The position numbers were made by a program, and so were the translations under genes. The notes under the pieces were generated by a model, which saw only the letters and a program-made list of their open reading frames with translations, was not told where the DNA came from and made no database searches. Source: Candidatus Paraburkholderia calva (GTDB taxonomy: Bacteria; Pseudomonadota; Gammaproteobacteria; Burkholderiales; Burkholderiaceae). Taken from it: a stretch of DNA of 33,039 bases. Positions 1 through 8,215 of this stretch are shown one piece after another (position 1 is the first letter of the stretch; every line of letters starts with the position of its first letter). The stretch is taken from assembly GCA_001184395.1 (NCBI GenBank), contig LFLF01000030.1:1-33039 (forward strand). The letters are read 5' to 3'.

Positions 1-321
1 GAGCAAGGCGTCTATGGAGATAGCGCCTATGCGAGCCAGAAAGCGCTGATGCGTGGCAAGGCCGCCAAGGCACGCGACTTCACCAATCAGCGTACGCGTC
101 GGGCGGGCGAAATTGACAAGGTAGCGCGCGGCAAGAATCGCAACAAGTCGAAGATCGGTGCTCGCGTTGAGCAGGGGTTTGCTGTTGTCAAACGCCTGTG
201 GGGCTTCACGAAGGTGCGCTATCGGGGTCTGGCGAAGAACGCCAATCGGGCTTTCGTTGCGCTGGCGTTGACCAACGTTTATCTTTCGCGCAAGCGATTG
301 ATGGCACAGGTTCGCCCGTAA
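1..321 (+). CDS. IS5-family transposase, C-terminal part (cut by window edge)
   Basis: The reading frame is open from base 1 to a TAA at 319-321 and begins outside the window. The encoded tail has the features of IS5-group DDE transposases: a GDSAYAS segment carrying the second catalytic Asp region, a basic stretch, the motif around ARVEQGFAVVKRLWG containing the final catalytic Glu, and KVRYRGLAKN followed by a hydrophobic helix. These enzymes cut and rejoin element ends during transposition. The visible part is uninterrupted, so the element may have been active recently. Assignment to the IS5 family is confident; the exact element cannot be named without the N-terminus and both ends. Confidence 0.88.
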   Translation, partial: EQGVYGDSAYASQKALMRGKAAKARDFTNQRTRRAGEIDKVARGKNRNKSKIGARVEQGFAVVKRLWGFTKVRYRGLAKNANRAFVALALTNVYLSRKRLMAQVRP

Positions 322-460
322 TGGGGGAAAGCGGGCCGCAGGCCCAGGCGCAACACCCTGGTGGACCGGAAATCCAGGCGCAAAGCCTCACTCACGATGA
401 ATTTGCCGCTATTTGCGCCTAAATCGATGAATACAACCGGCTGCTTCAGCGTTGCCTTAA
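1..460 (+). mobile_element. Right end of an IS5-like insertion sequence
   Basis: The element contains the transposase tail and about 140 bases of non-coding sequence after its stop. The outer boundary is an estimate. The sequence around 440-463 (a CTGCTTCAGCG segment followed by TTGCCTTAA) looks like an IS terminus, but the left end lies outside the window, so the inverted repeat cannot be paired. The flanking sequence beyond about 465-520 becomes a minus-strand sensor gene that lacks its C-terminal part, consistent with insertion or an IS-associated deletion there. Confidence 0.6.
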
Positions 461-925
461 TACCCGATGCATGCTCGGATGTGGGAAGATGCCGCTCGCG
501 CTGAACGCGCCGTGCGCAGCATGCTCGCCCGGATTGGCGATCAGCGTGCCGTGCTCGCCGATCAGCGAGACCTGCACGAGCGTATCGCTCTGCACGACGC
601 CTTTTTCGACGGTCGCGATCAGATCGAAAGTGGCGGGTGATTTCTCGTACTCGAACTTGACGAAGTGCGTGATCTGATCGACCTGATGAATCGCCTTGAT
701 GGTGTACTGTTCGAGCGCCGAGGAAAGAATCGCGGCGAAGGCCATCGAGTCGTGCACGGTCGATTCGCGTTCGACGGACAGCCGCGCGAAGATCACCGCC
801 CACAGCAGCGCCAGCACGACGGTGCCGAGCACGGGAATGGCGAGCAGCGCGCGCCGCCGCACCGACGGCGCGGTGAGCAGGGTATCGCTCGCGGCGACTG
901 CGCGCATGCGCTTCATGCGATGCAT
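446..925 (-). pseudogene. N-terminal remnant of a membrane sensor, probably a diguanylate cyclase
   Basis: The minus-strand frame starts at ATG 925 and encodes a basic N-terminus, one transmembrane helix at about residues 25-48 (RRALLAIPVLGTVVLALLWA), then an extracytoplasmic segment with EHGTLIANPGEH. This resembles the PDC/Cache-type periplasmic sensing domain at the start of Burkholderia GGDEF proteins that make cyclic di-GMP. The second transmembrane helix and any GGDEF/EAL domain are missing; the frame stops at 446 next to the IS5 end. I infer a gene truncated by IS insertion or deletion. The sensor type is inferred from family resemblance, and a chemoreceptor or histidine kinase N-terminus is possible. 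Confidence 0.6.
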
Positions 926-1410
926 TGCGTGCCGTGCATGTGCCGCGCCGCGAGGTTCGAGCGCTGCGCGGCGGCGAGGAACGCGCGAAAGAGTGGAGGC
1001 GATGCATGTCCTGAAGCTTCTGGCCTAAAACGATTGGTTCCGACGACTGATTTTGACGATTGAAGCTGCCGACGGCTGTCACGCCCGACTATGCAGTGCG
1101 CGACGTGCGCTGGCGGTGCGGCGGGCAACGCGCAGGGCACGAAGCGGACGATGCACCGGTCGCATTCCGCGCGCCTTTGGCGGAGAGCGGCCTGGTTGCG
1201 AGAATACGTTTGCGTGATGGCGCAAGCGCTTCGTAGGCATCGAAGCAATGCGTTTGTCATCACGGTGCCTCTTGTCCTTCTCGTTGCTTCGCGTTCCCGC
1301 TCGACGCCTCTAATGGTCGATAGTACTGAAAGCCGCCTAATTAAAAAAGAGTGGCGGCTCGGGGTATACGCGATTTTCACAAGCCCGAAAAATTCAGACA
1401 GGTCATTGTT
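926..1410. other. Gene-free stretch
   Basis: About 480 bases between the sensor remnant and the phzF-like pseudogene. The frames present are short, arginine-rich shadows without recognisable similarity. An A/T-rich patch at 1336-1352 stands out from the GC-rich surroundings but I could not pair it with a convincing promoter. I see no RNA gene. Confidence 0.5.
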
Positions 1411-2231
1411 TCACAAGAGAAAAGTCCTGTCGATCACAGTAACCGAGTGACCGCCTATCCAGATGGCGGGCTTATCGGATGCGTCGTCGTGAACGATCTT
1501 CACGCGGCCATCGCGATCGAGCGCGGTGCCTTGGCGGACGGTATAGGCATCGCCGGTACGGTTGTGCTGCTGCGTGAGCAAGGCAGCGAGCGTAGCGTTC
1601 GCTCTGCCCGTCACCGGGTCCTCGATATTCTCCGCGCCGAGCAGCATCGCGCGCAGTTCGAAGGTGGCCGGGCCGCCATCGGCATGCGGACCATAGACGA
1701 CAATGCAATGCTGTGCGTCTCCAATTCGGCTGTGAGCGCGGCGATTGCCGCGCGTGCTTCGGGTCCGGGCACGAAGCCGAGACATTCGCGTGCATCCTTC
1801 AGCCGAACGATCAGCCACGGCGCGCCGTTGTCCACGGCGCAAGGCGGCGCGGCGAAGGTCCATGCGCCGTCGTCCTGTTCGGCGAGCGTGATGAGCCCGA
1901 CGCCGCATTCCTGCACGAGCCGGCCTTTCGTCTTCGGCGTATAGTCGGGATCGAGCAGCGCGTGCGCGGCGCCGAGCGTCGGATGTCCGGCGAAGGGCAG
2001 TTCGACCGCTGTCGTGAAGATACGTACGCGATAGTCCGCGCGCGGATTTGTCGGTGGAAGAAGAAACGCCGTTTCGGAAAGATTGGTCCAGCGCGCAATC
2101 TGCTGCATGCGTTCGGTGCTGAGACCTTCGGCGGCGAAGATCACCGCGAGCGGGTTGCCCTTGAACGGCACCGCCGTGAAGACATCGACCTGCTCGAATT
2201 GAACGGTACGTTGAACGGTTCTGGATGACAT
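1411..2231 (-). pseudogene. PhzF-family isomerase-like protein, frameshifted
   Basis: PhzF-fold proteins are isomerase-like enzymes of secondary or amino-acid metabolism; PhzF itself acts in phenazine synthesis. The N-terminal two thirds reads from ATG 2231, preceded by a GGAGA ribosome site at 2235-2239, through FTAVPFKGNPLAVI, the catalytic-Glu region NLSETAFLLPP, and ELPFAGHPTLGAAHALL. Near 1715-1735 the family similarity moves to another frame (CIVVYGPHADGGPATFELR, then EDPVTGRANATLAALL) that ends at TGA 1411-1413. One indel therefore separates the two halves of an otherwise full-length protein of about 270 residues. It is last in the minus-strand cluster with RidA and an aminotransferase. 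A sequencing error is possible for a single lesion, but the neighbours are also broken. Confidence 0.82.
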
Positions 2232-2267
2232 GGGCTCTCCTGTGCCGGCACGAGATTCACGAAGCAT

Positions 2268-2296
2268 AAAAAACCCGACGCGCGATCACGTCGGGT
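2268..2296 (-). terminator. Rho-independent terminator after the RidA-family gene
   Basis: On the minus strand, ACCCGACG and CGTCGGGT form a perfect 8-bp stem with an 8-base loop, followed by six T. It lies 40 bases past the RidA stop and before the phzF-like start, so it would separate phzF from the upstream genes. Confidence 0.9.
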
Positions 2297-2335
2297 CGTC
2301 TCAAGCGAAAGATGAAACGCCGTTTCAGGCGATCG

Positions 2336-2797
2336 TCACGCTACTTCAGCGATCAATTCGATCTCGACGCACGCGCCGAGCGGAATCTGCGCGACGCCGA
2401 AGGCGGAGCGCGCGTGTTTGCCGGCATCGCCGAACACGTCGGCGATCAGTTCGGAGGCGCCGTTGGTGACGATGTGCTGCTCGGTGAAGTCGAACGTCGA
2501 GTTCACGAGGCTCATCAGCTTGACGATGCGCTTCACGCGGTTCAGATCGCCTACGTGCGCATGCAGCGTCGCGATCAGATCGGTGGCGACATTACGCGCG
2601 GCGGCTTTGCCTTCCTCGGTCGAGAGCGTGTCGCCGAGCTTGCCGGCGTACGGTTTGCCGTCCTTCTTCGCGATGTGTCCGGACAGATACACCGTGTTGC
2701 CGCTCTGCGTGCCCATTACGTAAGCGGCGGCGGGCGCGCCCGCAGCGGGCAATTCAATGCCGAGTTCCTTCAGCTTGTCGTACACGTTGGATGTCAT
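2336..2797 (-). CDS. RidA/YjgF-family enamine/imine deaminase-like protein
   Basis: An intact 153-residue protein starts at ATG 2797 with an AGGAG ribosome site at 2803-2807. RidA proteins hydrolyse reactive 2-aminoacrylate and related enamines/imines released by PLP enzymes. The C-terminal block HARSAFGVAQIPLGACVEIE contains the conserved active-site Arg and the terminal Glu of the family. At 153 residues it is longer than E. coli RidA (about 128), matching the subgroup with a longer N-terminus (ELGIELPAAGAPAAAYV). It sits immediately downstream of a PLP aminotransferase, a common pairing. It is the only undamaged gene in its cluster; retention may reflect a general role in quenching enamines from other PLP enzymes. 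Confidence 0.92.
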   Translation of the reverse strand: MTSNVYDKLKELGIELPAAGAPAAAYVMGTQSGNTVYLSGHIAKKDGKPYAGKLGDTLSTEEGKAAARNVATDLIATLHAHVGDLNRVKRIVKLMSLVNSTFDFTEQHIVTNGASELIADVFGDAGKHARSAFGVAQIPLGACVEIELIAEVA

Positions 2798-2860
2798 CGT
2801 TGCTCCTGAGATTGAGATGAAAGGGACGCGTGCGTCCCACGTAGTCGGACATTAAGACGT

Positions 2861-4059
2861 TCAGACGCTCGCGCGGATCAGCGTGCCGAGTTTCGCGACG
2901 CCTTCGTCGATCGTCGCGGGCGGGACCGTGACGAAGGAAAGACGCATCGTATTGTGCGAGGCCTCGTTTGCGAAGAACGGGCCGCCGGGCACGAAGGCCA
3001 CGTTCTGCTCGATCGATCGTTCGAAGAGTTTCATCGAATCGATATGTTTCGGCAGCTTGACCCACACGAACATGCCGCCTTCGGGCCGATTCCATTCGAC
3101 ACCGGCGGGCATGTGACGTTGCAACGCGTCGAGCATGGCCTCGCACTGGTCACGATACAGCGCGCGGATGGTGGGGACGTGACCGTCGAGGAAACCGTCC
3201 TTTACCACCTCGTACACGATACGCTGCGTGAGGCTCGGCGTATGCAGGTCGGTTGCCTGCTGCTTGGCCTGCACGAGTTTGAAGTGCAGCTCCTCCGGCG
3301 CGATGATGTAGCCCACCCGCAGGCCCGGCGCCAGCACCTTCGAGACCGAGCCGAGATGCACGATGTGATCGGGCGCTATCGAGAGCAGGGTGGGCAGCGG
3401 GGCGCCCGCGTAGTCGAGCGCGCCGTAGGGATCGTTTTCGATGACCGGGAACGCCGCGTTGCGGGCTAGCGCGGCGAGCGCATGACGGCGCTCGAGCGGC
3501 AGCCGGCGGCCGGTCGGATTCTGGAAGTTCGGTTGCGCGTAGAGCAGGCGCGCATTCGCGGTGAGCGCGGCATCCAGGCCTTCGGGGATCAGACCGTGCT
3601 CGTCGGTCGGCACCTGCACGTAGTGCGGCTCGAACAGCGAGAAGGATTGCAGCCCGCCGAGATAGGTCGGCGTTTCGACCAGCACGCGGCTGCCTGGATC
3701 GACCAGCTCTTGCTCAGCAGGTCGAGCGCCTGTTGCGAGCCGGTCGTGATCAGCACCTGCGTCGGGTAGATCGTTACGCCGTTGGTCGAATAGCGCTCGG
3801 CGACCCATTCGCGCAGCGGCATGTAGCCTTCAGTCGCGCTGTACTGGAGCGCCGCCGCCAGCTGATCGCGAAGGATGCGTTCGGATGCGTGACGCATTTC
3901 CTCGACCGGGAAGGTGGCCGGCGAAGGCAGGCCGCTCGCGAACGAAATGACCTCCGGACGTTCCGTGACCTTGAGAATTTCCCGGATCGCCGAGCTGGTG
4001 AGCTTGCGTGCGCGTTCGGAGAGTTGCCACGGCGTGGTGCGGAGATCGGTTTGATTCAT
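2861..4059 (-). pseudogene. PLP-dependent aminotransferase (class I/II), one frameshift
   Basis: The gene starts at ATG 4059 (MNQTDLRTTPWQLSERARK) and would encode about 400 residues of a fold-type I aminotransferase of the 2-aminoadipate/MocR-like group. The frame runs through ISFASGLPSPATFP and LITTGSQQALDLLSK, then shifts near 3705-3712: one base appears to be missing before ELVDPGSRVLVETPTYLGG. The second part has LLYAQPNFQNPTGR and the PLP-lysine region HLGSVSKVLAPGLRVGYI, and stops at 2861. All key residues are present, so a single indel separates this from a working enzyme. Substrate unknown. Adjacent RidA and EamA genes suggest an amino-acid or amine catabolic set controlled by the divergent MocR regulator. 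Confidence 0.88.
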
Positions 4060-4126
4060 TGAAATGCCTTGGTCGCTTTGCTTTGAAGTGTGCGAAGTGC
4101 GATTGCGGTGATACGGAAAAGTTCGA

Positions 4127-4991
4127 TTATCGCGCGTGTGGCTCCAGCAGGCGCGGCGCGCGGTGGCCTTTCTTCCGGCGATCACGGTGACGATCACGGC
4201 CGCCGCGTAGATCCAGGTGAGCGCTGAAACCTGCCCGCCGAAGAACAGCGCGGAGAAGGCCATCGTGAAGAAGATTTGCAGTAGCTGGACTTGTCCGACG
4301 CGCGCGATGCCGCCCATTGTGAGGTCCGCGTACCACGTGAAGAAGCCGATGAACTGCGAGAACAGCGTGACATAGCCGAACGCGAGCCAGGTGCGCAGAT
4401 GCAGGGGTTCCGGATGCGTCGCATGGTGCGCCCACGCGAGCCAGCCGACCGGCAGCAACAGAAATGGCGCGGACAAGACGAGCGCCCAGCAGATGACCTG
4501 CCAGTCGCCGATTTGCCGAGCGCGCCGATGCCGACCGTGACCAGCATCAGCAGGTCGCCCGCTTGCAAACCGCCGCCGCCCGTCTGCAATGCAAACGCCA
4601 CGACGATCACGCTGCCCGCGATCGCGCTTGCCTAGAACGCCTTCGACGGCCGCTCGTGCGACAGCCATGCCGTGTAGATGGCGACGCACAGCGGCTGCAG
4701 GCCGTTCACGACCGCGTCGTGCGAGGCGGGCACGGTTTTCATGGCCCAGGCGGAAAATACCGGAAACGCGACGATCACACCCAGCAACATCACCGCGAGG
4801 CTCTTGAGTTACGGCTAGTTCGGCAGCTTTTCGCGGCGCCAGAGCAGGAGCGCGGCGACGAGCGCGCGGCCCAGACCGTTGAGCAACGGATGCACTTCCT
4901 GCACGACGATGCGCGTCATCGGCAGCGTCAGACTGAAGATGACGACGCCGATCAGGCCGAGCAGCATGCCTTCAGTTTCGCGGGTTCTCAT
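4127..4991 (-). pseudogene. EamA/DMT-family transporter with stops and frameshift
   Basis: ATG 4991 opens MRTRETEGMLLGLIGVVIFS, the first helix of a ten-helix drug/metabolite transporter. In-frame stops follow at 4815-4817 (TAG), 4809-4811 (TAA) and 4632-4634 (TAG), with clear transporter sequence between and after them (FPVFSAWAMKTVPASHDAVV; AIYTAWLSHERPSKAF). Near 4510-4525 the frame shifts into ICWALVLSAPFLLLPVGWLA and SQFIGFFTWYADLTMGGIA. The normal C-terminal stop is also unclear, so the 3' boundary is approximate. Such exporters usually move amino acids or small metabolites across the inner membrane. Three nonsense codons plus an indel make this a firm pseudogene rather than a single read error. 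Confidence 0.9.
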
Positions 4992-5133
4992 CGTGCGGGG
5001 TCTCCTTTTTGTCTGACGCGGCGAGGTTGGCCTCAGGGGGTAGTGTCTGTGTGTCGGTAGTGCCTGTGGTGCCCGCGTCGTCGTCGGTTTCGCTCGACGT
5101 TTTGCTTTTGGAGCGCCGCCGTTTGGCCGCCTG

Positions 5134-5864
5134 CTACACTTCTTCCTGCGCGCGTGCCGCCAGTTCGTTCCATTCGGCCGATTCGCCCATCGTCACGACA
5201 CTTCCGTCCGGCAGTTCGAACTCTGCGACCAGCGCGGGCGCGCCCGCCGTCGCTTCGACGCGCCGAGCCACGCAAGCTGATCGGCCACGGTCTGCGCCTG
5301 CGCGTGAAACCCCGTCAGCGAGTGCAGCGCGATACCAGTCTGCAGCAGCGTATCGCTCCGGATGACGCGGCGTGTCCCACTGGATCAGCGAGGGCATCAC
5401 ACCGTCGCTCGTGCCTTGCCAGGCGGGAAACGCGCCATCGTCCGGAACGGTCAGGTTCCACGTATTGCCGCCGCGCGACATCGCCACGACTGGCGCGATG
5501 CGCGCCGGATACTGCTCGCGCCAGCGTCCGAGCGACTTCGGCCGATCCACGCGCGCGACCCAATGCACGAGTTGCGGGCCGTCGGCGTTCAGACGGCGCT
5601 GCAAGGCCGGATCGTCGAGCGCGAACAGGCGCGGGCGCGGCGCATCGGCGCGCGGCGCGGCCGGATCGATGGCGATCACCTCCAGATACGCGCCGCCGAA
5701 TAGGTTCAGCAGACGGTTGTGCGTACGCATCGACGGATGCGCGCTATCGGCCGCCGGTTCGACGCCGAGCTTCCCGGCGATGAACCGCGTGCCTTCTTCG
5801 AGCGTGCGCGGGCGATCACCAGATGATCGAGTTTCAGCGCGTAAGAGGTCGGGAGAGCTTTCAT
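5134..5864 (-). pseudogene. Glyoxalase-like (VOC superfamily) protein with several frameshifts
   Basis: ATG 5864 starts MKALPTSYALKLDHLVIA, the first metal-ligand strand of a glyoxalase-3-like domain. An indel near 5803-5810 moves the frame to LEEGTRFIAGKLGVEPAADS, then MRTHNRLLNLFGGAYLEVIA (His and Glu ligand positions). Between about 5325 and 5250 the family sequence (LHSLTGFHAQAQTVADQLAW) lies in a different frame from both flanks, which indicates two compensating indels. The frame ends at TAG 5134-5136. Past that stop the same frame stays open into a charged Ser/Thr/Asp-rich tail reaching the EamA start, so the TAG may itself be a mutation. It is first in the minus-strand cluster; function beyond a VOC dioxygenase or lyase fold is unknown. 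Confidence 0.82.
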
Positions 5865-5970
5865 GGCGGCGATCAGATGGAAGCGGGCGGAATCAGGGGC
5901 GGATAGCATAACCGCTAGACTGGGCCGACCATCCGAAAAGAGAATGTAGCCCCTATCACCGTGACAGTAA

Positions 5971-6030
5971 CGGTACAATCGGACCAATACTATTCGGTAC
6001 AGTATAGTGTTCGGACCGAACACCGGAGGT
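5971..6030. promoter_or_regulatory. Divergent control region with operator-like repeats
   Basis: This lies between the minus-strand VOC gene (start 5864) and the plus-strand MocR gene (start 6042). GTGTTCGG at 6007-6014 and CCGAACAC at 6016-6023 form a perfect 8+1+8 palindrome. CGGTACA occurs as a direct repeat at 5971-5977 and 5995-6001, 24 bases apart, and TCGGACC recurs at 5980-5986 and 6011-6017. A TATAGT at 6003-6008 could be a -10 box. MocR-type regulators typically bind direct repeats in the shared intergenic region next to the genes they control, so operator function is a reasonable inference. GGAGGT at 6025-6030 is the likely ribosome site for the GTG start at 6042. Confidence 0.6.
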
Positions 6031-6041
6031 CAGCCATTTCC

Positions 6042-7500
6042 GTGCCGCTCGATCAGATTCCCGCCCCGCACGATGCCGCGCAACTCACACTCGTCGATCA
6101 ACTGGTGCAATGGGGACGACGCCGTATCGACGAACGCGTGTTCCGGCCGGGCATGCGCATGCCGTCCATCCGCAAGCTCGCGCTCGACAAGGGCGTATCG
6201 CGCTTCACGGTGGTCGAGGCGTATGAAAGGCTGGTCGCGCTGGCTATCTCGATTCGCGGCGCGGTTCCGGGTTCTACGTGCGCGAGCGCAGCGCGCTGAC
6301 GCTGGTCGCGAACGGCGCACCGGCGGCCGCCACCGTGGAACGCGAGCCGGTGGAGAGCGCCATCGAAGTGGTCTGACTGCTTGCGCAACATGCTGCACAC
6401 CACCAGTCCGGAGAAAGGCCCGGGACTCGGCTACCTGCCGGCGCGCTGGCTCGACGGCGAACTGATCACCAACGCGCTGTGCTCGATGAGCCATCTGTCC
6501 GGCGCGCAGATGCTCGGCTTCGGCACCCCGCAGGGCTTTCTGCCGCTGCGCCAGCAAATGCAGACGCGGTTCGCGGAACTGGAGATCGGCGCATCGGCGC
6601 AGCAGATCGTGCTGACCTCGGGCATCACGCAGGCGATCGATCTGTGATCGCGCGCCTCTATGTCAAACCGGGCGATGCCGTGATCATCGGCGATCCGGCG
6701 TGGTTTCAGATGTTCGGGCGCTTCGCATTGCAGGGCGCGCGGCTGGTCGGCATGCCGTACACGCCCGACGGCCCCGACCTCGACGCGCTCGAAACGCTGG
6801 TCGGGACCTGGCGGCCGAAGATGCTGATCATCAATTCGGTGCTGCACAATCCGACCGGCACCTCGCTCACGGGGAGCCAGGCGTATCGCATCCTGCAGCT
6901 GGCGCAACAATACGACTTCATCGTCGTGGAAGACGACGTCTATGGCGATCTGTGTCCGACCAATTTTCCGGCGACGCGGCTCGCTTCGCTTGATCAACTC
7001 AAGCGCGTGATCTTCCTCGGCAGTTTTTCGAAGACGCTCGCGGCGAATCGCGCGTGGGCTATGTCGCGGCGTCTCTGGACGTGGCGAAGGCGCTCGCCGA
7101 TCAGAAGATGCTGGTCGGCATAACGAGTCCGGAACTCAACGAGCGGGTCGTCTACAAAGTGCTAACGGAAGGGCACTACCGGCGGCACGTCGAACGCCTG
7201 CGCACGCGGCTGGACGGCGTGCGCGAGAAGACCGCGCGGATGCTGGAAAAGACCGGCATGAAACTGTTCATTCCGCCGTCGACGGGCATGTTCCCTGTGG
7301 GCGGACGCGGGTGTCGATTCGGACGGGCTCGCGGCGGCGGGCCACGAAGCGGGTTCTTTCTGTTGACGCCCGGCAGCCTGTTTTTGCCGCATCAGTTTTC
7401 CACAACGTGCATGCGCTTCAACGTCGCCAATTGCGTCGACCCGGCGCTGCCCGCGCTGCTGGCGGGGCATCTGGACCGCGCGGCGCGCCGTTCAGCGTAG
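6042..7500 (+). pseudogene. MocR/PdxR-type regulator (GntR HTH + aminotransferase domain), heavily decayed
   Basis: GTG 6042, preceded by GGAGGT, opens a GntR winged helix (FRPGMRMPSIRKLALDKGVS, then FTVVEAYERLVA). The family reading then changes frame repeatedly: near 6235 into GYLDSRRGSGFYVRERS; a TGA at 6374-6376 and an indel just after it into MLHTTSPEKGPGLGYLPARW; near 6645 into IARLYVKPGDAVIIGDP; near 7050 into VGYVAASLDVAKALADQK; and two compensating shifts around 7290-7365 before TPGSLFLPHQF. The aminotransferase-like domain includes NPTGTSLTGSQAYRI and GSFSKTLA, the PLP-lysine region. These proteins sense PLP or amino compounds and regulate a neighbouring divergent operon, here the decayed cluster at 1411-5864. 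At least five frame changes and a stop rule out function. Confidence 0.93.
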
Positions 7501-8025
7501 CCGGCGCGGCAGATTGCGCCACGCCCGCGGTTGCGCGATGAAATCCGCCAGCATGGTTTCGTAGAGCGCGAGCGCGCCGGGCGATCGCGATAACGGTGTT
7601 CGTACAGGCGGCCTCGGCCGTCGCAGAATTTCAGCGCGAAGTAGTCCGCGAGCAGATTGCCTGCGCTTCCATGTTGAAATCCGCGAGGCGGCTGCTTGAA
7701 TGAAGCGTGTAGCCGTAACCGAGGCCGATGCGGATCGCGCCGCGCAGCCGCCCGGATAGCCGAGCTGGAACTGCCACATGTGCGTCATTTCGTGGATGAA
7801 CCACATCCGGTTGCCGATGTCGCAGCGGGAGACGTTGTCGCGGAAGCAGGCGCGCGGAAAATACAGATGACCCGTTCGGCGCCATCGCGGTATGGCGCGG
7901 ATGCAGACCGAAGGGCAGATAGCCGCGCAGATGTACGCGCACGGTGGCGTAATCGATCGCATCGCCGAACACGACACGAGCCGGGCGAGCGTCGTTTCGC
8001 CGGGCGTCAGCGGGGGGCGGCGCAT
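7492..8025 (-). pseudogene. HEMTH-motif metallopeptidase-like (Vgr-related) protein, frameshifted
   Basis: Possible start ATG 8025 (MRRPPLTPGETTLAR). Similarity then moves between frames: VFGDAIDYATVRVHLRGYLP and FGLHPRHTAMAPNG in one, YFPRACFRDNVSRCDIGNR and WFIHEMTHMWQFQLGYPG in another, then IRIGLGYGYTLHSSSRLADF, and a C-terminus with LALYETMLADFIAQPRAW ending at TGA 7492-7494. HEMTHxWQ is a zinc-binding HExxH-type motif of a small family often annotated as Vgr-related in Burkholderia. At least three indels are present. Its end overlaps the MocR end by nine bases (convergent). The family name is from memory, and the biochemical role is unknown. Confidence 0.68.
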
Positions 8026-8215
8026 GTCGTATCGGTTCGCATAGTGTCCTTCGGCCGGTTTCAACGCGCATCTTCTTAGTGGAGCGTGGCGCGCAATACG
8101 GCCCTTGAAAACGGCGAAACCGTCCATACATCCCACGAATTGGGCGCGGCAGGCCCGCGCGAATCCGCGAGAATCCACGCAATCCGCATCAACGCAATCG
8201 AAAAGAGGACCCGAC

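Noticed and set aside
279-1082. 267-codon minus-strand frame over the sensor remnant
   Set aside because: It runs in another frame than the recognisable membrane helix and sensor sequence, and is arginine-rich without domains.
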